Below, piece after piece: positions 1-7,842 of a stretch of 33,395 bases of DNA. Position numbers and translations under genes: made by a program. The notes under the pieces were generated by a model. That model searched no databases, had not been told where the DNA came from, and was given only the letters and a program-made list of their open reading frames with translations. The DNA is from Verrucomicrobiota bacterium (GTDB lineage: Bacteria > Verrucomicrobiota > Verrucomicrobiia > Opitutales > UBA953), in assembly GCA_030834165.1 (NCBI GenBank), contig JAURFU010000022.1:1-33395 (forward strand). Reading direction: 5' to 3'. Every line of letters starts with the position of its first letter. The stretch's first letter is position 1.

Positions 1-177
1 GGCGTCGCCTCGTTCTTCCTGAAGCTGTGCTTCTTCCTGTTCTTCTTCGTCTGGGTGCGCTGGACCATCCCGCGCTTCCGGTATGACCAGGTGATGCGCA
101 TCGGCTGGCGCGTGCTCCTGCCCGTCGCCGTCCTCAACCTCCTCGCGTATTTCGCCTGGTACGCCTTCCGCGGATAA
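1..177 (+). CDS. nuoH: NADH-quinone oxidoreductase subunit H, C-terminal part
   Basis: This is the last 58 codons of a membrane protein whose start lies outside the window. The visible end has a hydrophobic stretch rich in Phe and Leu, then the family-typical segment [15 protein letters not shown], and a final membrane helix before the stop TAA at 175-177. NuoH is the membrane subunit of complex I that forms part of the quinone-binding chamber next to the peripheral arm. nuoI follows after 9 bp, which is the normal nuo order, so the upstream sequence should hold the rest of the nuo operon. Identification rests on the short conserved tail plus the neighbour and is firm. Confidence 0.93.
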   Translation, partial: GVASFFLKLCFFLFFFVWVRWTIPRFRYDQVMRIGWRVLLPVAVLNLLAYFAWYAFRG

Positions 178-186
178 CCCACCCCC

Positions 187-732
187 ATGGCCATCAAAGT
201 CGTCGAACGCCGTCCGCTCACCCTCGCTGAGCGCACCTATCTCCCGCAGATCCTGGCGGGCCTCAAGGTCACCTGGGACAACATGGTCCGGCCCCCGGTC
301 ACCCTCCAGTATCCGGACGAACGTCCGGCCATACCGCAGAACTACCGCGGCGTGCCCACGCTCGTGATGGACCCCAACGGCCGCGAGAAGTGCGTGTCGT
401 GCCAGCTCTGCGAATTCGTCTGCCCGCCCAAGGCCATCCGCATCACGCCGGGCGAGATGTCCGAAGACTCCGCCAACGCCCACGTCGAGAAGGCGCCGAA
501 GGAATTCGAGATCAACATGCTCCGCTGCATCTACTGCGGCCTCTGCCAGGAAGTCTGCCCGGAGGAAGCCATCTGGCTGCAGAGCCAGTATTCGATGACC
601 GGCCTCTCGCGCGAAGCCATGGTCAACAACAAGGCGAAGCTCTACGAACTCGGCGGCACCCTTCCCGATAACCACCACAAGTGGGACAAGAAGAAGGAAG
701 AGGCCGAGCGTCAGGCCGGCGGCCATCACTGA
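187..732 (+). CDS. nuoI: NADH-quinone oxidoreductase subunit I (two 4Fe-4S clusters)
   Basis: A 181-residue ferredoxin-like subunit of complex I. It carries two classical cluster motifs: C69-x2-C72-x2-C75-x3-C79-P and C114-x2-C117-x2-C120-x3-C124-P, which bind the N6a and N6b clusters relaying electrons towards the quinone site. Length and the N-terminal amphipathic segment fit the family. The tail after residue 160 is charged and His-rich (ends GGHH), which is variable in NuoI. It starts 9 bp after nuoH and is evidently co-transcribed. No nuoJ follows; instead a hairpin with a T-run lies 31 bp downstream, so either the operon ends here or the remaining nuo genes are elsewhere. Confidence 0.96.
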   Translation: MAIKVVERRPLTLAERTYLPQILAGLKVTWDNMVRPPVTLQYPDERPAIPQNYRGVPTLVMDPNGREKCVSCQLCEFVCPPKAIRITPGEMSEDSANAHVEKAPKEFEINMLRCIYCGLCQEVCPEEAIWLQSQYSMTGLSREAMVNNKAKLYELGGTLPDNHHKWDKKKEEAERQAGGHH

Positions 733-736
733 GAGC

Positions 737-1099
737 AGGGCTAGGGCTAGGCAATATTGGTAGGGACAGCACCATGTGCTGTCCTTTTTTGTTTTTATAA
801 TCTCAAGGGGAGACCGGAAACCGGAGGATTGGCTGGGGTTTCAGGTAGGGACGTGATTGCCATCACGTCCGTGGGCGGACGGTCATCGGAACAATCGGTG
901 ATCTTGCCCGGTTCGATAAAGATACCGATGCGAACGGCGGTCATGGCAATGACCGCCCTACCCAAGGCAAAGCCGCAGCATCCTATCCGGTTTCCGGTCT
1001 CCCTTTGAGTGAAGCATGGGCACGATACAACTAGGGCAGCACGCGTTGCTGCCCCTACCTAAATCAACTAGCCCCAGCCCTAGCTCTGGCCCTATCCCT
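737..1099. repeat. Mirror-image intergenic mosaic between nuoI and the OYE gene
   Basis: No gene is credible here. From left to right: hexamer tract of AGGGCT type (737-752); hairpin (764-784); first 44 bp of the core repeat (802-845, plus orientation); hairpin GGACGTGAT/ATCACGTCC (849-870); weaker pairings (875-930); hairpin GGCGGTCAT/ATGACCGCC (936-957); the same core start in minus orientation (982-1009); hairpin GGGCAGCA/TGCTGCCC (1034-1054); hexamer tract in minus orientation (1067-1099). The two core ends are near-identical inverted repeats of about 26 bp. The layout is symmetrical about roughly position 910. The gap separates two convergent genes. Confidence 0.7.
764..790 (+). terminator. 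Hairpin with T-run after nuoI
   Basis: Perfect 9-bp stem GGACAGCAC / GTGCTGTCC with a CAT loop (764-784), followed directly by six T. It has the form of a rho-independent terminator for the nuo transcript. It is also one member of a hairpin family repeated through the window (see 1034, 2500, 6719, 12426), all flanked by TAG on the left and often CTA on the right, so the terminator may be a recruited repeat. Confidence 0.75.
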
Positions 1100-1119
1100 C
1101 CGCGGGCTTCAACCCGCGG
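1100..1119 (-). terminator. Hairpin across the stop codon of the OYE gene
   Basis: Perfect 7-bp inverted repeat CCGCGGG / CCCGCGG (1100-1106 and 1113-1119) whose loop contains the TGA stop of the minus-strand oxidoreductase (1109-1111). No T-run follows, so it may act in transcript-end protection rather than in termination. Confidence 0.35.
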
Positions 1120-2188
1120 TCGGATAATCCGTATACCCCTTGGGGCCGGAGGCGTAGAAGGTGGCTTCGTCCGGCGTATTGAACGCGAGGTTTTCCTGCA
1201 GGCGACGGGGCAGATCCGGATTGGCGAGGAACGGCACGCCGAAGGCGATCGCATCGGCCCAGCCTTCGGCGATGGCCTGCTCGGCCTGCGCGCGGTCGAA
1301 GCCACCGGCGGTGATGAGCACGCCCTTGAAGTCCTTGCGCAGTTCCTTCGGGCCGACGCCGTCCTTGGCCCCGTGCGCGATGTCCTGGGCGGTGACGCGG
1401 GTCACGTGCGCATAGGCGAGCTCGAGTTTGGAGAGTTCGCGCAGGACGTAGCCGAAGGTCTCGGTCGGATGGGCGTCGGCCATGTCATTGAACACGCCGC
1501 CGGGCGAAAGGCGGATACCCACGCGGTCCGAACCCCAGATGGAGACGACGGCCGCGGTGACCTCGAGGGTCAGGCGGGCGCGGGCGAAGACGGGGCCGCC
1601 GTAACCGTCTTCACGGGTGTTGGTGCCGCTGCGGAGGAACTGGTCGAGGAGGTAGCCGTTGGCGTTGTGGATCTCAACGCCGTCGAAGCCGGCTTCCTTG
1701 GCCAGACGCGCGCCACGGACGTATTCGCCGACGATGCCGGGGATCTCTTCGATGTGCAGGGCGCGGGGCGTGACGTAGTCCGCCATCTGCTTGCCCGTCC
1801 AGACCTGGCCCTTCGGCTTGATGGCCGACGGGGCGACGGGCAGCTCGCCGTTGGGCTGGAAATCCGGATGCGAGATGCGACCCACGTGCCAGAGCTGCAG
1901 GAAGATCCGGCCGCCTTTGGCGTGCACGGCGGACGAGACCTTCTTCCAGCCGGCGACCTGCTCGTCGGTGTAGATGCCCGGAGTGTTCGGATAGCCATGA
2001 CCACGGGGCGAGACGGTGGTCGCCTCGGCGATGATCAGGCCCGCGCCGGCGCGCTGGGCGTAATATTCGGCCATCAGGTCCGTCGGGACGTTGGCGCCCT
2101 CGGCGCGGCAACGGGTGAGCGGGGCCATCAGGACGCGGTTCGGCAGCGTGAGGGCGCCTACCTGAAGAGGAGCAAAGAGGGAGGACAT
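1109..2188 (-). CDS. NADH:flavin oxidoreductase / ene-reductase (Old Yellow Enzyme family)
   Basis: A 359-residue FMN-dependent TIM-barrel reductase of the NemA/PETN-reductase class, which reduces activated C=C bonds using NAD(P)H. Seen directly: N-terminal LFAPLQVGALTLPNRV with the PLTR motif; the substrate-anion pair in GVEIHNANGYLLDQF (H174, N177) with Y179 as the presumed proton donor at the right spacing; TNTREDGYGG phosphate/FMN region; GVFND; and a C-terminal FGVPFLANPDLP. Length matches the family (about 360). I chose the ATG at 2188 because homology begins there; the open frame runs further upstream into repeat sequence. The true substrate cannot be told. Single gene on the minus strand, convergent with nuoI; no clear Shine-Dalgarno. 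Confidence 0.93.
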   Translation of the reverse strand: MSSLFAPLQVGALTLPNRVLMAPLTRCRAEGANVPTDLMAEYYAQRAGAGLIIAEATTVSPRGHGYPNTPGIYTDEQVAGWKKVSSAVHAKGGRIFLQLWHVGRISHPDFQPNGELPVAPSAIKPKGQVWTGKQMADYVTPRALHIEEIPGIVGEYVRGARLAKEAGFDGVEIHNANGYLLDQFLRSGTNTREDGYGGPVFARARLTLEVTAAVVSIWGSDRVGIRLSPGGVFNDMADAHPTETFGYVLRELSKLELAYAHVTRVTAQDIAHGAKDGVGPKELRKDFKGVLITAGGFDRAQAEQAIAEGWADAIAFGVPFLANPDLPRRLQENLAFNTPDEATFYASGPKGYTDYPTAG

Positions 2189-2200
2189 GGGCGGAAGATA

Positions 2201-2240
2201 GAGGGCCGGAGGAAAAGAGGACAGGAGGAAAGGAGGCGGG
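2201..2240. repeat. Period-8 GAGG tract (copy 1)
   Basis: Five consecutive octamers each beginning GAGG, at 2201, 2209, 2217, 2225 and 2233, with variable remaining positions (consensus about GAGGRCNN). It lies 12 bp upstream of the OYE start, so the leader of that mRNA would be CCUC-rich. The same period-8 design recurs at 6671, 16262, 16392 (inverted) and 25846 (inverted). Confidence 0.75.
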
Positions 2241-2295
2241 GGTGGTGCCAGCGGTTGGCGGTTAGGAAGAGACAGAGGGAGGCAAGAGGGAGGGC

Positions 2296-2520
2296 TGAAT
2301 CGATGACAGAGGACAGATGACAGAATGCCCGGCACCTGCGCCTGAACCTGAAAACCCGTGCCAGGGACCTGGCGGCCGAGACCTGAGACCTGAAAGTGTT
2401 TCTGCCCCCAGCCAACCATCCGGTCTCCGGTTTCCCTTTGGGCTCATCTTGTCTGCTGCCCGCCACCTGCCACCCGCCACCTGGAAACGAATTCCGCCAG
2501 GGCAGCACGCGGTGCTGCCC
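2296..2520 (-). repeat. Core intergenic repeat with hairpin (copy B)
   Basis: Read on the minus strand: hairpin GGGCAGCAC/GTGCTGCCC with a 3-nt loop (2500-2520), a GGTGGC-rich linker, then the core repeat (2445 down to 2296) beginning CAAAGGGAAACCGGAGACCGG and ending TCATCGATTCAGCCC-like. It is homologous along its length, hairpin and linker included, to copy D at 12426-12661, and in the core to copy C at 6822-6960. The rest of the 2189-2645 gap holds the GAGG tract and, from 2521 to 2645, nothing I recognise. Confidence 0.7.
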
Positions 2521-2645
2521 CTGCCACGATGCAGCGATATCGAGCACGAGCCCTATCACGCCGTTCTCGCTCATTACCCCCATTAATCTTCCCTCCCACG
2601 CCGGACACCCCTATGTGTGCTGGGCACCTTTCAGCGTCGTCCGCC

Positions 2646-4349
2646 ATGTCCGTCCCCCCTCCCCTGCCCCTCGCCCGCTCCGCCCAACCGACGTACATCA
2701 TCGGCCACAAGAACCCGGACGCCGACGCCATCTGCTCCGCCCTCGCCTACGCCGCCTTCAAGGAGGCCTCCGGCCAGACCGGCTTCAAGCCCGCCCGCTG
2801 CGGCAATTCCAACGCGCGCATCGACGCGATCCTGGGCCGCTTCGGCGCCGCGCTCCCCGAATTCGTGGGCGACGTCATCCCCCGCATCGAGGACATCATG
2901 CACCGCGACCCGTTCAAGGTGAGCGTCGACGACACGTGCGCCCGCGCGCTCGAGCTGCTCGACCTGCATGACGTGCGCGCCCTCCCGGTCGTCGGCAAGG
3001 ACGGGCGGCTCGAAGGCTACGTCTCCATCTTCAGCCTCGGCGACTACTTCATCCCCAAGCCCAAGCGGGCGACCTCGATGCGCAAGGTCACCAGCTCGAT
3101 CAACGCCATCATCCGCTCCATCGGCGGCACCGAGGTCGTGGCCTACGACGCCGCGAGCGTCGAGGAGCTCTACGTGCGCGTCGCCGCCATGGAGCTCGAC
3201 TCCTTCGGCAAGTCGGCGACCGTCGAAGGCATCCCGACGAACAAGAGCGTCATCGTCGTGGGCGACCGCGCCGACGTCCACCTGCGCGCCATCGAGATGG
3301 GCGTGCGCATCATCATCGTCACCGGCGGCCACCGGATGCGGGCGGACGTCCTCGAACGCGCCAAGGCCGCGAAGGTCTCCGTCGCCTACGCCGACACCGA
3401 CAGCGCCACCACCGCGTGGGCCGTGCGCGCTTCCACCCTCGTGGGCGGCCTCGTCCAGCGCGACGCCTTCACCTTCAAGCCGCAGGAGAAGCTCTCCGTG
3501 GCCCGCCGCCGCATCGTCCAGAACCCGGCCCTGATCTGCCACGTCGTCGACGAGGACGGCCGCCTGCTCGGCGTCTTCACCAAGTCCGACATCATCAACC
3601 CGCCGCGCGCCAAGCTCGTGCTCGTCGACCACAACGAACTGTCCCAGGCCGTCGACGGCGCCGCCGAGGTCGAGATCGCCGAGGTCGTCGACCACCACCG
3701 CCTCGGCAACGCGCCGACGCACCAGCCCATCCTCTTCATCAACCGGCCGCTCGGTTCGACCTGCTCGATCGTCGCCGACATGTTCCGCACGGCCGGCCTG
3801 ACGCCGACGCCGCAGGTCGCCGGCCTGATGATGTGCGGCATCATCTCCGACACGCTCCTCCTGCAGAGCCCGACCACCACGCCGCTCGACGCGGACCTGC
3901 TGCAGTGGCTCGCCCGCGTCGCCGACGCGGACCCGCGCCAGCTGGCCGACATGATCTTCAACGCCGGCTCCGTGCTCGCGACCCTCAGCCCCGCCGCGGC
4001 CGTCCGCGCCGACTGCAAGCAGTACAAGGAAGGCGAACGCCGCTTCTCCGTCTCGCAGGTCGAGGAGCTCGGCTTCACGAACTTCTGGAAGTGCGAGGAC
4101 GGCCTCCTGGAGGCCCTCGAGAAATACCGCCTGGAGAACGGCCTGAACTTCTCCTGCCTCCTCGTGACCGACATCGACACCCAGAGCTCGCTCTTCCTCA
4201 TCCGCGGCGACGCCGAGGTCGTGCAGGCCATCACCTACCCGCAGAAACGTCCGCCGGACATCTTCGACCTGCCCGGCATCGTCAGCCGCAAGAAGCAGCT
4301 CATGCCCTACCTGGGCGGCCTGCTCGGAGGCTCGCACGAAAGCGCATGA
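2646..4349 (+). CDS. Manganese-dependent inorganic pyrophosphatase with CBS and DRTGG regulatory insert
   Basis: A 567-residue family II (DHH) pyrophosphatase, which hydrolyses PPi and drives biosynthesis. Order: DHH part 1 with GHKNPDAD (H21, D25, D27 metal ligands); CBS domain about 85-131; DRTGG-like domain about 150-262; second CBS about 270-318; DHH resumed with D328-H-N-E and D349-H350-H351; DHHA2 substrate lid about 440-567, including RKKQ near the end. The insert in the middle of the DHH domain is the architecture of CBS-pyrophosphatases, which are controlled by adenine nucleotides. I chose ATG 2646 (MSVPPP) because the frame upstream is repeat sequence. Its stop overlaps the RNase R start (ATGA), implying translational coupling. 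Confidence 0.93.
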   Translation: MSVPPPLPLARSAQPTYIIGHKNPDADAICSALAYAAFKEASGQTGFKPARCGNSNARIDAILGRFGAALPEFVGDVIPRIEDIMHRDPFKVSVDDTCARALELLDLHDVRALPVVGKDGRLEGYVSIFSLGDYFIPKPKRATSMRKVTSSINAIIRSIGGTEVVAYDAASVEELYVRVAAMELDSFGKSATVEGIPTNKSVIVVGDRADVHLRAIEMGVRIIIVTGGHRMRADVLERAKAAKVSVAYADTDSATTAWAVRASTLVGGLVQRDAFTFKPQEKLSVARRRIVQNPALICHVVDEDGRLLGVFTKSDIINPPRAKLVLVDHNELSQAVDGAAEVEIAEVVDHHRLGNAPTHQPILFINRPLGSTCSIVADMFRTAGLTPTPQVAGLMMCGIISDTLLLQSPTTTPLDADLLQWLARVADADPRQLADMIFNAGSVLATLSPAAAVRADCKQYKEGERRFSVSQVEELGFTNFWKCEDGLLEALEKYRLENGLNFSCLLVTDIDTQSSLFLIRGDAEVVQAITYPQKRPPDIFDLPGIVSRKKQLMPYLGGLLGGSHESA

Positions 4350-6664
4350 GCGCCGAAGAAGTCCTGCTCAAGTTCCTCGCCCGGCCCGGCTACAAGCCGA
4401 TGCGCCTCGAAGCCATCGTGCAGGCCCTCGGCGGCACGCGCGAAGACCTCCGCCGCCTCAGCAAGACGATCCCCCGCCTCATCAAGGCCGGGGCCGTCGT
4501 GACCGTCAAAGGCCACCTCCTCGCCCTGCCGTCGGCGGGCCACGGCGGCTTCCGCCGGCCCGAGGCCGAGCTCCTCGAGGGCACGATCCTCTTCCGCCCC
4601 AGCGGCTCCGCCCGCGTGGTCTTCGACGCCGTCCCCGGCTCGCCGCCGCGCGAGCAGCTCCACGTCGACGCCGACGACACGCACGTCGCCCTCCACGGCG
4701 ACCGCGTGCTGGTGAAGCTCAACGCCAACCGCCGCGACCGCAACGGCGACGACTGGGGCACGGGCACCGTCGTCCGCGTCGTCAGACGCGCGCTCAGCCA
4801 GCTCACGGGCACGCTCGGCAACAACCGGCTGCAGTGGTTCGTCGTGCCCGACGACCCCCGCGTCTCGCGCGAGATCATCGTGCGCGACCCCGCCCGCGCC
4901 GGCCTGACGCCCGCGCCCAAGCCCGGCGACAAGGTCGTCGTGCGCCTCGACGCGTGGGAACGCCGCAACCTCAGCCCGACGGGCACGGTGACCGAAGTCC
5001 TCGGCGTGACGCACACGCCGATGGCCGAATACCTCGCCATCCTGCGCCGCTACGGACTCCGCCCGGAATTCCCGCCCGCGGTCGCCGCCGAGGCCAACGC
5101 CTTCGGCAAGACGGTGTCCAAGGCCGACTGCGCCGGCCGCGAAGACTTCCGCCAGATCCCGACGATCACCATCGACCCGGACGACGCGAAGGATTTCGAC
5201 GACGCCCTGTCCGTGCAGCGCATGCCCGACGGCAACGTCCGCGTGGGCATCCACATCGCCGACGTCTCGCATTACGTGAAGCCGGGCTCGCCCCTCGACG
5301 TCGAGGCGCGCGAACGCGGCAACTCCACCTACCTGGTCGGCACGGTCATCCCGATGCTCCCGCACGCGCTCTCGAGCGGCCTGTGCTCGCTCGTGGAGGC
5401 CGAGGACCGCCTGGTGAAGACGGTGATCTGCGAGTTCACGCCGGACGCCCGTCTGGTGAGGACCGAATTCGCCAACTCGGTCATCCGCAGCGTCAAGCGC
5501 CTCACCTACAAGCAGGCCTACGCCTTCCTGCGGCATCTCACCAAGGACGAGCTCCGCGCCCTGCCCGCGCCGCCGCCCCACCAGACCGGCTCGCCGGGTC
5601 GCCCGCTCGCCGAACTGACCGACGCCGAACTGGACCTCGTCCAGGGCATGATCGACGACCTCTGGAACATCGCCAAGGTGCTCCGTGCCGAACGCTTCCG
5701 CGCCGGGTCGCTCGACCTGGAGATGAAGGAGATCAAGATCTACTGCGACAAGGACGGCTGGGCCGACCGCACCGAGGTCGTGCAGCACGACGAATCCCAC
5801 CAGCTCATCGAGGAGTTCATGCTGCTCGCCAACGAGTCCGTCGCCACGGCCCTCGACAAGGGCTCGGTCCCGCACGTCAACCGCGTCCACGACGACCCCG
5901 ACCCGGAGAAGCTCGCCGCCCTCCGCGAGGAGCTCGCCGGCAACGGCTTCAAGGTCGGCGACCTGACCCACCGCTCCGAGATGGTCAAGCTGCTCGCCAG
6001 CCTCAAGGACCGCGAGGACGGCTATGCGATCCGCATCCAGCTCCTGCGCTCGCTCAAGCAGGCCTGCTACCGCCCCTCCCCTGACGGCCACTTCGGCCTG
6101 GCGAAGCGCCACTACTCGCACTTCACGTCGCCGATCCGCCGTTACTCCGACCTGCTGGAGCACCGCATCTTCGACGCCTACATCGCCAAGCACGGCGTAC
6201 GCTCGGCCCCCAAGGACCCGCCCCGCTCGCCGGGCCTCGGCGAGCTGACGCGCTCCTGCGAGCACATCTCGATCACCGAACGCAACAGCTCCGAGGCCGA
6301 GCGCGACTCGGTGAAGATCAAGCTGCTCGAGCTCTTCGAACGCGAGGCCGCCCGCCCGGACAAGCGGCCGTTCGAGGCCACGATCACCGACGTGAAGCCG
6401 CACGGCCTCATGGTCGAGCTCAACGCCTCGCAGGCCTACGGACTCGTGCACATGTCGACGCTCACCGACGACCACTACCGCCTCAACGACCGCGGCAACA
6501 TGCTTGTCGGCGGCCGCACGGGCCGGAAGTTCATGCCGGGCGGCGTCATCACCGTGACCGTCGACCGCGTCGACCGCTTCAAGCGCCAGGTCGATTTCCG
6601 CCTCTACGACGACCGCCAGGCCCAGAAGCCGAGAGGACCGGAACGGCGGAAGGGACAGCGGTAA
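4346..6664 (+). CDS. rnr: Ribonuclease R
   Basis: A 772-residue 3'-5' exoribonuclease of the RNB family that degrades structured RNA; E. coli RNase R is 813 residues. Visible: N-terminal winged-helix segment (about 1-65); cold-shock-type OB folds (about 75-225); RNB catalytic core with IDPDDAKDFDDA (D277, D283, D285, D286 as metal ligands); the family signature HFTSPIRRYSDL near 591 (YSD where YPD is usual); C-terminal S1 domain about 675-755; short basic tail. The ATG at 4346 overlaps the pyrophosphatase stop by 4 bp. The frame stays open upstream inside the preceding gene, but that is a shadow. Pairing an RNA exonuclease with a pyrophosphatase may just reflect shared housekeeping expression. 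Confidence 0.96.
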   Translation: MSAEEVLLKFLARPGYKPMRLEAIVQALGGTREDLRRLSKTIPRLIKAGAVVTVKGHLLALPSAGHGGFRRPEAELLEGTILFRPSGSARVVFDAVPGSPPREQLHVDADDTHVALHGDRVLVKLNANRRDRNGDDWGTGTVVRVVRRALSQLTGTLGNNRLQWFVVPDDPRVSREIIVRDPARAGLTPAPKPGDKVVVRLDAWERRNLSPTGTVTEVLGVTHTPMAEYLAILRRYGLRPEFPPAVAAEANAFGKTVSKADCAGREDFRQIPTITIDPDDAKDFDDALSVQRMPDGNVRVGIHIADVSHYVKPGSPLDVEARERGNSTYLVGTVIPMLPHALSSGLCSLVEAEDRLVKTVICEFTPDARLVRTEFANSVIRSVKRLTYKQAYAFLRHLTKDELRALPAPPPHQTGSPGRPLAELTDAELDLVQGMIDDLWNIAKVLRAERFRAGSLDLEMKEIKIYCDKDGWADRTEVVQHDESHQLIEEFMLLANESVATALDKGSVPHVNRVHDDPDPEKLAALREELAGNGFKVGDLTHRSEMVKLLASLKDREDGYAIRIQLLRSLKQACYRPSPDGHFGLAKRHYSHFTSPIRRYSDLLEHRIFDAYIAKHGVRSAPKDPPRSPGLGELTRSCEHISITERNSSEAERDSVKIKLLELFEREAARPDKRPFEATITDVKPHGLMVELNASQAYGLVHMSTLTDDHYRLNDRGNMLVGGRTGRKFMPGGVITVTVDRVDRFKRQVDFRLYDDRQAQKPRGPERRKGQR

Positions 6665-6670
6665 AGCGTG

Positions 6671-6706
6671 GAGGACTCGAGGGCCGGAGGGCCCGAGGAC
6701 AGGAGG
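6671..6706 (+). repeat. Period-8 GAGG tract (copy 2)
   Basis: Four full octamers starting GAGG at 6671, 6679, 6687 and 6695, plus a fifth GAGG at 6703, beginning 6 bp after the rnr stop. The GAGG strand is the coding strand here, as it is downstream of exbD (16431-16392) and nrdA (25877-25846). Confidence 0.75.
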
Positions 6707-6718
6707 TAAATAAGGCAG

Positions 6719-6744
6719 GGGCAGTACCGCGTGCTGCCCTTTTT
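6719..6744 (+). terminator. Hairpin with T-run after rnr
   Basis: Stem GGGCAGTAC / GTGCTGCCC (9 bp with one G-U pair), loop CGC, then five T (6740-6744). It looks like the rho-independent terminator of the pyrophosphatase-rnr operon and belongs to the same hairpin family as 764-784. Confidence 0.75.
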
Positions 6745-6752
6745 CATGGTAG

Positions 6753-6798
6753 GGCTGACCACCCTTGGTCAGCCGCGGTTGAGCGAGGGCGCTCAACC
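6753..6798. repeat. Tandem pair of perfect hairpins
   Basis: Two adjacent 9-bp perfect stems, GGCTGACCA/TGGTCAGCC (6753-6774, loop CCCT) and GGTTGAGCG/CGCTCAACC (6777-6798, loop AGGG), joined by GC. The pair is bracketed by TAG on the left and CTA on the right. The pair at 25763-25800 has the same GC joint. Confidence 0.75.
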
Positions 6799-6821
6799 CT
6801 ACCCAAGACAGAGAGGCATAA

Positions 6822-6960
6822 CTCAAAGGGAAACCGGAGACCAGATGGTTGGCCGGGGGCTGAAACACTTTCGGGTCCCAGGTCTCGGCCATCGGGTATC
6901 AGATCCGGGTTTTCAGGTACAGGTTCGGGTGTCTGGCATCTGTCATCTGTCATCGATTCA
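6822..6960 (+). repeat. Core intergenic repeat (copy C)
   Basis: About 139 bp starting CTCAAAGGGAAACCGGAGAC and ending TCATCTGTCATCGATTCA. It lines up with copies B and D over the whole length, with recognisable blocks GGTTGGC, GAAACACTTTC, CCCAGGTCTC, GCCATCGGGTATC and TTTTCAGGT. It fills the gap between the convergent genes rnr and the glycosyltransferase. Frames through it are not conserved between copies, so I do not regard it as coding. Confidence 0.7.
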
Positions 6961-6988
6961 GTCATCCATTCAGCGCTCAACTCAGTCC

Positions 6989-7702
6989 TCAATTCTTCCA
7001 AACCAGCCTCCCCCACGCCCGCGCATAATCTCCGGCGGCTTTGCCGAGGCGGATGCGGCCGGCGTCGTCGTCGGTCCACTTGACGGGGATCTCGACGAGC
7101 TTGGCGCCGGCGCGGGCGAGACGGACGAGCGCTTCCGCGCCGAAGGAAAAACCGCGCGCGTCGGCAGGCATCTGTAACTTCGCGAAGGTCGAGCGACGCA
7201 CCAGCTTGAGCCCGCAGCCGGGATCGGACAGGCGCGCGCCGGGCAGTATCCGCCAGAACAAGGAAAGCATCGCGGAGATGAGCGAACGCTTCCACGAACG
7301 GCCGATGACCTGCGACTCGCCATGCCATCGGGAGCCGGCGACGAGGTCGGCCTGGCCCTCGGAGATCAGCCGATAGCCGCGCACCAGCGCTTCGGGGTCG
7401 GTCGCCATGTCGGCGTCGCAATAGGCGAGCACGTCGTAGCCCTCCGGAGCGGACTCCCAGGCGGAGAAGATCGCCTCGCCCTTGTCCGCCCGGTCGGTCG
7501 CCCGATGGTAGACGACGCGGTAGGGATTCTGCGCTGCGGCCTCGATGGCCACCGCCCGCGTCCAATCCGTCGACCCGTTATCCGAGACCACGATCATCGC
7601 ATCCGAACAGTGGTGGGCCTGCAGGCTTTCGGCCAGCCGAGCCAAGCCGGGACCCAGCCGGCGCTCCTCATTGCGAACAGGAATGACGATTAAAAGGGGC
7701 AT
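6989..7702 (-). CDS. Family 2 glycosyltransferase (dolichyl-phosphate sugar transferase-like)
   Basis: A 237-residue soluble GT-A enzyme without membrane segments. Opens with LLIVIPVRNEERRL; SDNGSTDWT binds the nucleotide; RADKGEAI follows; CDADMATDPE carries the DxD metal/nucleotide motif; DPGCGLKLVRR and the acidic WTDDDAGRIR region lie in the C-terminal half. The pattern resembles ALG5/DPM1-type transferases, which move glucose or mannose from a nucleotide sugar to a polyprenyl phosphate at the membrane, but the sugar is not predictable. It stands alone on the minus strand, 140 bp from the divergent TonB-receptor gene, and converges with rnr. Start ATG at 7702 is supported by the motif at residues 3-12. 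Confidence 0.88.
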   Translation of the reverse strand: MPLLIVIPVRNEERRLGPGLARLAESLQAHHCSDAMIVVSDNGSTDWTRAVAIEAAAQNPYRVVYHRATDRADKGEAIFSAWESAPEGYDVLAYCDADMATDPEALVRGYRLISEGQADLVAGSRWHGESQVIGRSWKRSLISAMLSLFWRILPGARLSDPGCGLKLVRRSTFAKLQMPADARGFSFGAEALVRLARAGAKLVEIPVKWTDDDAGRIRLGKAAGDYARAWGRLVWKN

Positions 7703-7765
7703 CGGGGGTCGGTTAAAATCCTCTTATTTCCTAAATAACTCAACCCTTACATCCGCCGGATGCGA

Positions 7766-7820
7766 TTGAGATGAGATTGAGACTCATTTTCATGTTTGAC
7801 TGTTGAGACTGAATCTCAAC
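7766..7820 (+). promoter_or_regulatory. TTGAGA operator array, Fur-like palindrome
   Basis: The sequence GTTGAGACTGAATCTCAAC (7802-7820) is an inverted repeat with 7-bp arms and a 5-bp centre. It resembles proteobacterial Fur sites of the TTGAGAATNATTCTCAA kind. Two further TTGAGA half-sites lie upstream at 7766 and 7777. The array ends 22 bp before the ATG of the TonB-dependent receptor, in an AT-rich patch shared with the divergent glycosyltransferase. Regulation by an iron-responsive Fur-family repressor is inferred from sequence and context. Confidence 0.5.
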
Positions 7821-7842
7821 TTTGGCGACCTCAACCAATTCT

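Noticed and set aside
1016-2320. Plus-strand frame of 434 codons opposite the OYE gene
   Set aside because: Antisense shadow; it runs into the repeats at both ends and matches no family.
2529-2645. Extended start of the pyrophosphatase
   Set aside because: The extra 39 codons are not conserved-looking and begin right after the repeat hairpin; family homology starts just after ATG 2646.
2631-4337. Long minus-strand open frame (568 codons) opposite the pyrophosphatase
   Set aside because: Shadow of a GC-rich gene: its composition (Asp, Val, Gly, Ala, Arg runs) has no family pattern, while the plus strand encodes every pyrophosphatase motif.
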